In this document: in pieces, positions 55,111 through 64,000 of the stretch
Position numbering within the stretch: the first letter of the stretch is position 1
Layout: each line of letters begins with the position of its first letter
Origin: Elysia crispata
Lineage: Eukaryota > Mollusca > Gastropoda > Plakobranchidae
Length of the DNA: 64,000 nucleotides
NCBI GenBank assembly: GCA_033675545.1
Contig: JAWDGP010008094.1
Span: 62,001 to 126,000 of the forward strand
Direction of reading: 5' to 3'
Position numbers and translations under genes: made by a program
Notes under the pieces: model-generated
The model's database searches: none
Told to the model about the DNA's origin: nothing
The model's input: the letters and a program-made list of their open reading frames with translations, nothing else

Positions 55111-55569
55111 CAGAGGCAGTAATAGAGTGAGCAAGAGATATTCTATCTGATCTTCGTCAACAACCTACATGTAATACATGCAAGATGCGCAGGGATGTTG
55201 GTTTTTTTTAATTGGCGAATGTAACACTCCTTCACCATGGTTATAAAAATGCCTTAACTTTGAAACATTATGATTTCGAGAACAAGGCAACAATACATTC
55301 TGGGTCAAATATCAAACTACTTCAGGATGGTAATGGCAGATTGAAATATTTTGTCGTGGTAAACAGATCTTTATCCAAGTGGCTTTTTCCCCAATGCTGG
55401 AGACTGACTTAGAAACGAAAGATTTTGTGATGAACCTTCAGAGCGCTGATCTAACGATGACGTCATCGTTAGATAGAACTAGAAATGAGGGAACAGCTCC
55501 TCCCAAGGGTCAGAGAAAAGATTGTCAACCCAAAACTTAAGCTGGAGAACAAAAACGTACCAAACAAAG
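55111..55569. other. Unique spacer
   Basis: A 66-codon ORF (55212-55412) is unrecognised. A short palindrome, CTAACGATGACGTCATCGTTAG, is centred near 55461. Confidence 0.45.
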
Positions 55570-56316
55570 ATTAGGTCATTACTGTTACTGCTTCACAGAT
55601 GATGGAAATTGTTCTATGATCTGACCATTACTGTTACTGCTGCACAGATGATGGAAATTATTCTATGATCTGACCATTACTGTTACTGCTGCACAGATGA
55701 TGGGAATTGTTCTATGATCTGAACATTACTGTTACTGTTTCACAGATGATGGGAATTATTCTATGATCTGACCATTACTGTTACTGATGCACAGATGATG
55801 GAAATTGTTCTATGATCTGACCATTACTGTTACTGCTTCACAGATGATGGGAATTGTTCTATGATCTGACCATTACTGTTACTGTTTCACAGATGATGGG
55901 AATTATTCTATGATCTGACCATTACTGTTACTGATGCACAGATGATGGGAATTGTTCTATGATCTGACCATTACTGTTACTGTTTCACAGATGATGGGAA
56001 TTATTCTATGATCTGATCATTACTGTTACTGATGCACAGATGATGGGAATTATTCTATGATCTGACCATTACTGTTACTGATGCACAGATGATGGGAATT
56101 ATTCTATGATCTGATCATTACTGTTACTGATGCACAGATGATGGGAATTATTCTATGATCTGACCATTACTGTTACTGATGCACAGATGATGGGAATTAT
56201 TCTATGATCTGACCATTACTGTTACTGATGCACAGATGATGGGAATTATTCTATGATCTGACCATTACTGTTACTGCTGCACAGATGATGGGAATTGTTC
56301 TATGATCTGACTATTG
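55570..56316. repeat. Minisatellite, 49-bp unit, ~15 copies
   Basis: The unit contains TCTATGATCTGACCATTACTG, TTACTGATGCACAGATGATG and GGAATTATTC. Variants alternate between GATGCACAG, GTTTCACAG and GCTGCACAG. Confidence 0.97.
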
Positions 56317-57013
56317 TCCTCTACACAAGTGCAACGTAGGAATCGAACATAATTCTATTCCAGACTCAAGAGATAAGAGCATAACCTGTATTGTGGGCTC
56401 ATCCCAATATTCCTGTACCTCACGACAGCCTCAAGGAACGAAAGTCTTTAAAATGCCCGATAACAGATTTCCTCATCCGACACAACAGCCAAGAGCTCCT
56501 GTAAGCTGATCATCATCTGATATCTCCTTCTTCTTTCTCTTTGTAACTCTCACATTCTGTCGTTCCTCTATGTAGCTCCCTGCTCCCTGTTTCTCTTTCT
56601 TGACATGTTCCTGAGCTATAGTTGGTTTGTCCTATTTTCTCCCCCCAGCACTCCAGCCCTTAGCACGTCAAGCAGAAGACTCCAACCCTGCCCCCTCTCT
56701 CTCGCTCTTCCTGTCTCCAGTTTCCATAATCTCTCTATTTCTCCCATTCCCTTTCCTTCCCCTACCCCCCTCTCCACTTGCAATTCCTACCCTCCGAACA
56801 GCCCCCCAAATCTGCCTCTGTTTTTTTCTTTCTCCAACTTGTAAAATCCATGGCCGCGAAAAATGAATAAATAAGCAGACGACCATTTGGAAGCGCTACT
56901 CACTTGCTGCGGTCTTAAGCTGCGAACATTATTCATGTCTCGGCGCCTGCTCCACAATCGGCTTAGCTTGATCTGGGCCAGATCTGATCCTGGGAGCAGC
57001 CAACGCTAGTCAC
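56317..57013. other. Unique spacer, C/T-rich
   Basis: C-rich stretch at 56640-56800. Short proline/serine ORFs only; no gene recognised. Confidence 0.45.
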
Positions 57014-58432
57014 AGAGCACAACTGTGCTACAGAGAAATCATCAAACCGCTGGGACACAGAGCACAACTGGGCTACAGAGAAATCATCAAACAGCTGGGA
57101 CACAGAGCACAACTGGGCTACAGAGAAATCATCAAACAGCTGGGACACAGAGCACAACTGGGCTACAGAGAAATCATCAAACCGCTGGGACACAGAGCAC
57201 AACTGGGCTACAGAGAAATTATCAAACAGCTGGGACACAGAGCACAACTGGGCTACAGAGAAATCATCAAACCGCTGGGACACAGAGCACAACTGGGCTA
57301 CAGAGAAATTATCAAACAGCTGGAAAACAGAGCACAACTGGGCTACAGAGAAATCATCAAACCGCTGGGACACAGAGCACAACTGGGCTACAGAGAAATT
57401 ATCAAACAGCTGGGACACAGAGCACAACTGGGCTACAGAGAAATTATCAAACAGCTGGGACACAGAGCACAACTGGGCTACAGAGAAATCATCAAACCGC
57501 TGGGACACAGAGCACAACTGGGCTACAGAGAAATTATCAAACAGCTGGGACACAGAGCACAACTGGGCTACAGAGAAATCATCAAACCGCTGGGACACAG
57601 AGCACAACTGGGCTACAGAGAAATCATCAAACAGCTGGGACACAGAGCACAACTGGGCTACAGAGAAATCATCAAACCGCTGGGACACAGAGCACAACTG
57701 GGCTACAGAGAAATCATCAAACAGCTGGGACACAGAGCACAACTGGGCTACAGAGAAATCATCAAACAGCTGGGACACAGAGCACAACTGGGCTACAGAG
57801 AAATCATCAAACCGCTGGGACACAGAGCACAACTGGGCTACAGAGAAATCATCAAACAGCTGGGACACAGAGCACAACTGGGCTACAGAGAAATCATCAA
57901 ACCGCTGGGACACAGAGCGCAACTGGGCTACAGAGAAATCATCAAACCGCTGGGACACAGAGCACAACTGGGCTACAGAGAAATCATCAAACAGCTGGGA
58001 CACAGAGCACAACTGGGCTACAGAGAAATCATCAAACCGTTGGGACACAGAGCACAACTGGGCTACAGAGAAATCATCAAACAGCTGGAAAACAAAGCAC
58101 AACTGGGCTGCAGAGAAATCATCAAACCGTTGGGAAACAGAGCACAACTGGGCTACAGAGAAATCATCAAACAGCTGGAAAACAAAGCACAACTGGGCTG
58201 CAGAGAAATCATCAAACCGCTGGGACACAGAGCACAACTGGGCTGCAGAGAAATCATCAAACAGCTGGAAAACAGAGCACAACTGGGCTACAGAGAAATT
58301 ATCAAACCGCTGGAAAACAGAGCAGAAGTGGGCTACAGAGAAATCATCAAACCGCTGGAAAACAGAGCACAACTGGGCTACAGAGAAATCATCAACCCGC
58401 TGGAAAACAAAGCACAACTGGGCTACAGAGAG
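57014..58432. repeat. Minisatellite, 45-bp unit, ~31 copies
   Basis: The unit contains AGAGCACAACTGGGCTACAG, AGAAATCATCAAACCGC and TGGGACAC. Length is invariant at 45 bp. It gives a 476-codon ORF on plus, a 494-codon ORF on minus (FDDFSVAQLCSVSQR per unit) and a third open frame at the right end. Coding in several frames at once is a repeat effect. Right-end units carry GGAAAACA instead of GGGACACA. Confidence 0.98.
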
Positions 58433-58439
58433 CTTTAAA

Positions 58440-59108
58440 GAGATCACCAGGCTAAACAGAACAACCTCTGGTTCTGTTAAAGACTGAACAGAACAAACTG
58501 TGCTGATTACAGTCTGAATCCTATGGTGGTTTCATACTAAACAGAACAACCTCTTGTGGTTACGGACTATACAGAACAAACTCTTGTGGGTTTCAGAATA
58601 AACAGAAAAAATCTCTGGTGGTTGCAAACTAAAAAGAACAACCTCCGGTGGTTACAAATTTTATAGTATAACGTGTGGTGGATACAAACTATATGGAACG
58701 ACCTCTGGCGGTTACGGATTATATAGTACAACCTCTGGTGGTCACAGATTATATAGTGCAACCACTGGTTGTTACGGATTACATAGTACAACCTCTGGTG
58801 GTTACAGATTATATAGTACATTCTCTGGTGGTTACAGAATATATGGTACAACCTCTGGTGGTTACATATTACATAGTACAACCTCTGGTGGTTACAGATT
58901 GCATAGTACAACCTCTGGTGGTTACAGATTATATAGTACAACCTCTGGTGGTTATCAATTATATAGTAAAACCTCTGGTGGTTACAGGTTATATAGTAAA
59001 ACCTCTGATGGTTACAGATTATATAGTACAACCTCTGGTGGTTACAGACTAAAAAGAAGAATCTCTGGTGGTTACAGAACCATAGCAGATTGTCTTTGGT
59101 GGTTCTAA
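58440..59108. repeat. Minisatellite, 30-bp unit, ~21 copies
   Basis: The unit is GGTTACAGATTATATAGTAC plus AACCTCTGGT. Left-hand copies (to about 58680) are degenerate and irregular (ACTAAACAGAACAACCTC); right-hand ones are regular. Open ORFs on both strands follow from the 30-bp period. Confidence 0.96.
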
Positions 59109-59424
59109 TTTAATCTCCTTGTATATCAACACAGACGTATTTTATTTCGTGAACTTTTTTTGCAAGGTTGCTCTCCCCTCTTTCCCCCAATTTTATCTCG
59201 AATACATCACTTAATCTTCTCCTCCTATTGTACTTTATCTAAGAACAAATGGTTGTAAAATTTACTGACTGAACAATCGATTTCAAATCTTAATGCTTTC
59301 GAAAAAAAATGCTTATTAGCTAATCTATCAAGCATAAGTAACTCGATATCCATTCGAAAATTAAACAGACACAACATACACACACACACACACAAGTCTA
59401 ATGATTTGGATGTAAAAATTTTGT
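59109..59424. other. Unique spacer
   Basis: AT-rich with a short CA repeat near 59382. Nothing else recognised. Confidence 0.5.
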
Positions 59425-60095
59425 TCGCTCTGTGAAGTCATGTTTTGTTTGCTTTGCTCTGTGAAGCCATGTTTTGTATGGTAAGATGTGTGAAGCCATA
59501 TTTTTTGGGTCCGGTCTGTGAAGCTATGTTTTTTTGTTCGCTCTGTGAAGCCATACTTTGTTTGGTGTTCTCTAAGAAGCCATGTTTTTTCTGTTCGCTG
59601 TGGTGAAGCCATGTTTTGTTTGGTCAGCTCTGGGAAGCCATGTTTTGTTTTGGTCCGCTGAGGGAAGCCATGTTTTGTTTGGTCCACACTGGAAAGCCAT
59701 GTTTTGTTTTTTTCGCTCTGTGAAGCCCGTATTGTTTAGTCCACTGTGTGAAGCGATATTTTGTTTGGTCCATACTGTGAAGCCATCTTTTGTTTAGTCC
59801 ACTGTCTGAGGCCATGTTTTTTTTTGGTCTGCTGAGTGAAGCGATGTTTTGTTTGGTCCCCTGTGTGAAGTCATGTTTTGTTTGGTCTGCTGTGTGAAGC
59901 CATGTTTTTTTATCTGCTATGGGAAGCCATGTTTTGTTTGGTCCATACTGTGAAGCCATCTTTTGTTTAGTCCACTGTCTGAGGCCATGTTTTTTTGGTC
60001 TGCTGTGTGAAACCATGTTTTGTTTGGTCCCCTGTGTGAAGTCATGTTTTGTTTGGTCTGGTGTGTGAAGCCATGTTTTGTTTGGTTTGCTCCTG
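59425..60095. repeat. Degenerate minisatellite, ~28-32-bp unit, ~22 copies
   Basis: TGTGAAGCCATGTTTTGTTT followed by GGTCxxCT recurs with many substitutions and length changes. A longer block around CATACTGTGAAGCCATC and GTCTGAGGCCATG appears twice (59770-59825 and 59944-60000), indicating segment duplication inside the array. Confidence 0.93.
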
Positions 60096-61934
60096 AGGCA
60101 AGGCGCCCACCCCGCCCCACATAGACAGCGAGTTCATTTACTCAACTTTAGTACATTAAGCATCAAGCTGTCCTTGCTGAATTCCCCGCTTTCACAAAAA
60201 CCGCCATTTTTTAACTGTCTGGTATAGCTCAGGCCTTAAGGAGAGCATTAAATATTACATGGCTTGAAGTAATAATACAGCACCATACAGGAAAAGGCTT
60301 GATTCCTACTGAAGTGAGAGGAAAAAAAAAACAACAAAACAAAAGAAACCTATTCTTTGAAGGAATAATGTATAAAATTTTAATCTCTGTCATACTTGCA
60401 AAGGATTTGAATTTCAATGTCCTGGCCGAGTTGTCGAGATAAAGTTACCCGCTCTTAGCTTCCATTGAGATATTAGCATGAGAAAGATTGTGAGGACGGT
60501 ACTCAGGGGACAACTAGCAGACGGTGTGCGATAATCGTTACCAAGTCCAGTAATCTTGGCCTGAGGAGCCGAGAGCGTTGCCTCTCTAACATTATGTTTT
60601 ATTCTTCATTATGCCAAGGCGGGATGTCGAAGAGAAAGATTCATAAAGAAGTACAAAACTCTCTCTCTCTGTTGAGGTGATATCAATCATTGCGTCTTGT
60701 GAGATAGATCTAAGACTTCACATCAATAAACAGAGAATCGCTTCTATCATTCGGGTTCTCTGACTGGCTGCTTCGATCACACCAGGGACTCTAGGACCAA
60801 GGCGTTATGAGCGTCACTTAATAAAAGAATTGTGGAGAAGTGGGAAAGACCTCCATCCCGTGACCAGCACCAGTCCTGGTAGCCGGGCTATATCCACCAC
60901 TAAACCAGCAGTTACTGTTTTCTCACTCTGAGACCTTCTTGTTCTCTCTCCAACATTCTTCTTTAGAAATTATGTAGGTTCCCTTGCCACTTTTCCAAAC
61001 ATTATGATAACTTAAAGTTCTAGCAGCTCTTGAACATTTAAAGTAAGAAAGTTTTCGCAGCTCATAAAACTCAAATGGAAGATTAATATATCAAAAAATC
61101 AAAAGTCACAATGTAAAAGTGTAGTTCAGACGAAGAGCTTCAGGTTCTTCTTGCCAAGACCAGTGTTATTTGGAGGAGAGCATGAACCAGACTCATGGAA
61201 AACTCCAAGCCACAGAGATCAGTTTCTGGTGCTTATCAAGATTTGTTGAGGTGAATATTATCATCACCGCAAAGACACTTACAAGTTTTTCTCATTGAAT
61301 GACATATGGCAAATAAGACTATAGATTTAATTTTTGCAGCAATCGTTGGGGTATGTATGTAGTGTGTGTTCAAAAAATGCAGGTCTAATGATAGATGGGA
61401 GGCAACAAGTTTTGGACAGCATCACGTGATCGATGAGATGATAACCGGTACGGCACACTAACAATCGGCGATATGCTTTGTGTACTTAGCGAGTGATGAA
61501 TTGCGTAAACACAAATACAAAAGGAAGCAGAGCTTGTGTTTTAGATTTCCCACTGATAAAGTCTGTTTTTTTTTCCTCAATCTACTCCGCCATGAATGGA
61601 GATCTGAGAGCTTGAACATGTTAGCTAAATGAGGTAAAGCGCACCTTTTTGTTGTCCTCTGTCTTCTCTACTATCTTGTCGCTTAATTCCTTGTTCTGGC
61701 TGCTCTAAACCTCAGGTGTTCAAGAGTATTTTGATGTTGTTGTTGAAATTAAGACCGTTATTGCTGCTTTTTGTGATCTTGTTTTCATAATGATTACGGT
61801 AATAGTCATTTTTACTGTTGTTAAAATGTTTTTTTTTTTTTTTTTTTTTTTTTTGTAAAGTTCTTTAATTCCTGTTGTTTTGTTGATGGCGTCCATTTTT
61901 CAATTCATTTATTTTTTTTTTTATCTTTTTTGAC
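60096..61934. other. Unique DNA with one SINE-like relic and a T run
   Basis: No supported exon. 26 T at 61829-61854. The SINE-like relic is listed separately. Confidence 0.45.
60845..60912 (-). mobile_element. Possible tRNA-derived SINE head
   Basis: On the minus strand TGGTTTAGTGG (60907-60897) resembles an A box. GGTCACGGGATGGAGG (centred near 60856) is a degenerate B box at about 48-nt spacing. Between them lies ATATAGCCCGGCTACC. No tail assigned. Confidence 0.35.
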
Positions 61935-62545
61935 ACACTTGTCGTGATCATTGGTTGTACTCGATCTTCTGCCGTAATCGTTGATTGTACTCGATCTTCT
62001 GCCGTAATCGTTGATTGTACTCGATCTCCTGCCGTAATTGTTGATTGTACTCGATCTTCTGTCGTGATCGTTGATTGTACTCGATCTTCTGCCGTGATCG
62101 TTGATTGTACTCGATCTCTTGCCGTGATCATTGATTGTACTCGATCTCCTGCCGTGATCGTTGATTGTACTCGATCTCTTGCCGTGATCGTTGATTGCAC
62201 TCGATCTCCTGCCGTGATCATTGATTGTACTCGATCTCATGCCGTGATCGTTGATTGTACTCGATCTCCTGCCGTGATCGTTGATTGGACTCGATCTTCT
62301 GCCGTGATCATTGATTGTACTCGATCTCCTGCCCTCGTGGATTGTACTCAATCTTCTGCCCTCGTTGATTGTACTCGATCTCCTGCCGTGATCGTTGATT
62401 GTACTCGATCTCCTCCCCTCGTTGACTCTACTCGATCTCCTGGCCTCGTTGATTGTACTCGATCTCCTGCCGTGATCGTTGATTGTACTCGATCTCCTGC
62501 CCTCGTGGATTGTACTCGATCTCCTGCCCTCGTGGATTGTTCTAC
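61935..62545. repeat. Minisatellite, 30-bp unit shortening to 27/24 bp, ~21 copies
   Basis: The unit is GTTGATTGTACTCGATCTCC followed by TGCCGTGATC. From about 62325 some units use the shorter TGCCCTC ending. All lengths are multiples of three, so frames on both strands stay open (238 codons on plus). I regard these as artefacts. Confidence 0.97.
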
Positions 62546-64000
62546 CTCGTCTTTATCGCTGCCTTTTTTTTCTCCTAACGTCGCTGAAGTCCTGAATCTA
62601 GCGCCCGTCCTCTCAGAGAAGCAGCTATTTTGGTTCTGTCTATCAAATGACATGCCCTGATCATCTTTTCTGTTGCACACCTTCCATTGCCCCAACCCAC
62701 GCCTCCTCCCCCACCTCCCGCCCCCCATAATTGTAGGATGGATTGGCTAGGAACGGGAAAGTATTTATTGTTTTCCAATCCAGAGATTTTGTCTGGTGTG
62801 GACAAGTGATATCAACAAGACTATTTCGGCCTCCGAACTAAATCCTCGAAGAGTGAGATTATCTACTTTCTCCTCTCCTCTGACTTCCTGATGGGATATG
62901 GAATAGGTCAGAGCTCCCCCTACCCTCCTTTTCCCCCTGTAGCGCCAGAAATCTTCAGAACTGACGTAGTAACTGGTGTATGAAGCGTTGTTAACACCTC
63001 AGCCAGCTACCACTCCAGAAGTTGCTGCAGATCTAAGTCTACTCCAAACCATAACACAGGCAGTCAAGGACTAAACTTGAGTCCGAGGAGGACTCGCACT
63101 TCTCATTTTAACATTAAAATACACGGCATTGATTAGCGAGTTATTGGATTCAAAAACATTATTTAAAGCGAGGTCCAAACTTCTTGCATTCAATCCACCC
63201 TGTTTCTCGCTGTCCGCATAGGGGAGGGCTGGAGGCTTGACACAGTTCAAACCTTCCCATTTTGTTGCACTCAATTTTGAAAAATGGACATTTATATATG
63301 ACAGTTAATCCCGTGTGTAATTCTCCTTTATGTGGATTTACTTCCCTATTGATCAACCATTTCAAGCGGTTATGCAGTGCTTGCTGTGACCCAGCTGCGG
63401 TATATCTCACCCCCACATACCCCGACACTGCGCCCGTAACGCTGGCTCAACCATGAAACACACAGGAAAAAACAAGCTCACACGCTGGGGCGCTTTGTAA
63501 ACTAGGAGTAAAATCTATCGCTGGACTCCCACAAAAATAACAGAAGCAATTTAAAAGCCGTCTCTCGCTTCAGTCACTGATCTCTCCAGGCACAACAAAG
63601 ATTTAGCTCGATCGCTTTCCTTCGGTTCCTCGAACATCGAGAGTTCCAGCATCTCGGCCCAGTTGTCTGATATTGTTCACGGCATGGTGAAGGGACGAGT
63701 CGTCAGATGATATCGCATCTTTCTCTCCTCCAAAACCAAGTGTTGGGCAGAGAAGAGTGGCCAAAGCATGGGACTAAGATTCCGTCTTTCTGCTGCAAGC
63801 GCCCAGATGGAGTGGTTAATGTGTAGGCCACTTCAATCTTGTTGAGTAAATATGTGTATAACGGCGCGCACACTCACAGGAAATTAAGTGGGTTGCATTT
63901 GACTAGCATAGGCATCAGTTATGCGCCTTGTATGCCGCACTTTATACATTTTATGTTTTTTTAATTTTTTTTTGTAATGAATTTTCAGTTACATGATGTA
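62546..64000. other. Unique DNA to window end
   Basis: No exon supported. A C/G-rich patch lies near 62690-62730. Short ORFs (63071-63456) are unrecognised. Confidence 0.45.

Noticed and set aside
56963-58455. Large repeat proteins on both strands
   Set aside because: Explained by stop-free 45-bp units; opposite frames equally open.
61905-62660. Repeat proteins reading VIVDCTRSPA or similar
   Set aside because: 30/27/24-bp minisatellite with frames open on both strands and no flanking domain.
63745-63840. Segment resembling a tRNA-Ser 5' half (GTGGCCAAAGCATGGGACT)
   Set aside because: The D-arm is missing and no B box follows at a suitable distance.

Overview
This is eukaryotic, probably molluscan, genomic DNA. 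The best anchor is a spliced animal-type calcium-activated potassium channel gene (KCNN/SK family). It is joined by one apparently intact mariner transposon, a decayed non-LTR retrotransposon fragment, several tRNA-derived SINE-like relics and a very large amount of tandem repeat. The SINE style, the mariner type and the repeat load fit a gastropod. That placement is inference, because no diagnostic single-copy marker was searched.

Layout. 1-8.4 kb is AT-rich DNA with no recognisable exon. It holds a few microsatellites, a perfect 48-nt palindrome and two SINE-like relics. From 8.4 kb onward the character changes: about twenty unrelated minisatellite arrays (units 16-89 bp) and long GA/CT, ATT, ATC and GATA tracts make up roughly 40% of the window (my rough sum). 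The main arrays are at 8.4-11.65 (40 bp), 14.0-14.5 (49/16 bp), 15.7-16.6 (ATC compound), 17.0-18.1 (GA), 19.0-20.5 (54/52 bp), 26.2-26.8 (60 bp), 29.3-30.4 (54 bp), 32.9-33.4 (47 bp), 34.1-35.9 (about 69 bp), 38.1-38.6 (42 bp), 39.05-39.4 (42 bp), 39.9-40.2 (about 130-bp dimers), 40.25-41.0 (81 bp), 42.5-43.8 (77 bp), 44.5-44.8 (89 bp), 44.9-45.2 (49 bp), 46.7-49.0 (28 bp), 50.1-51.0 (82 bp), 55.6-56.3 (49 bp), 57.0-58.4 (45 bp), 58.4-59.1 (30 bp), 59.4-60.1 (about 30 bp) and 61.9-62.5 kb (30 bp).

Genes. The KCNN-like channel is on the minus strand. Exon 1 (27716-27467) and exon 2 (25928-24688) join in phase 1 to give a 496-residue protein with six membrane segments, a GYGD filter and a calmodulin-binding region. 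Its only intron inside the coding part carries a 9-copy 60-bp minisatellite. The mariner (51661-53034) has 28-bp identical terminal repeats, TA flanks and an uninterrupted 354-residue DD34D transposase. A 183-residue ORF made of twelve 14-residue repeats (38070-38621) may or may not be a gene. Most other long ORFs arise because repeat units lack stop codons.

Nothing here amounts to a multi-gene system. The most unusual property is the density and variety of private minisatellites, several with higher-order structure and several carrying a CCAAT core in each unit.
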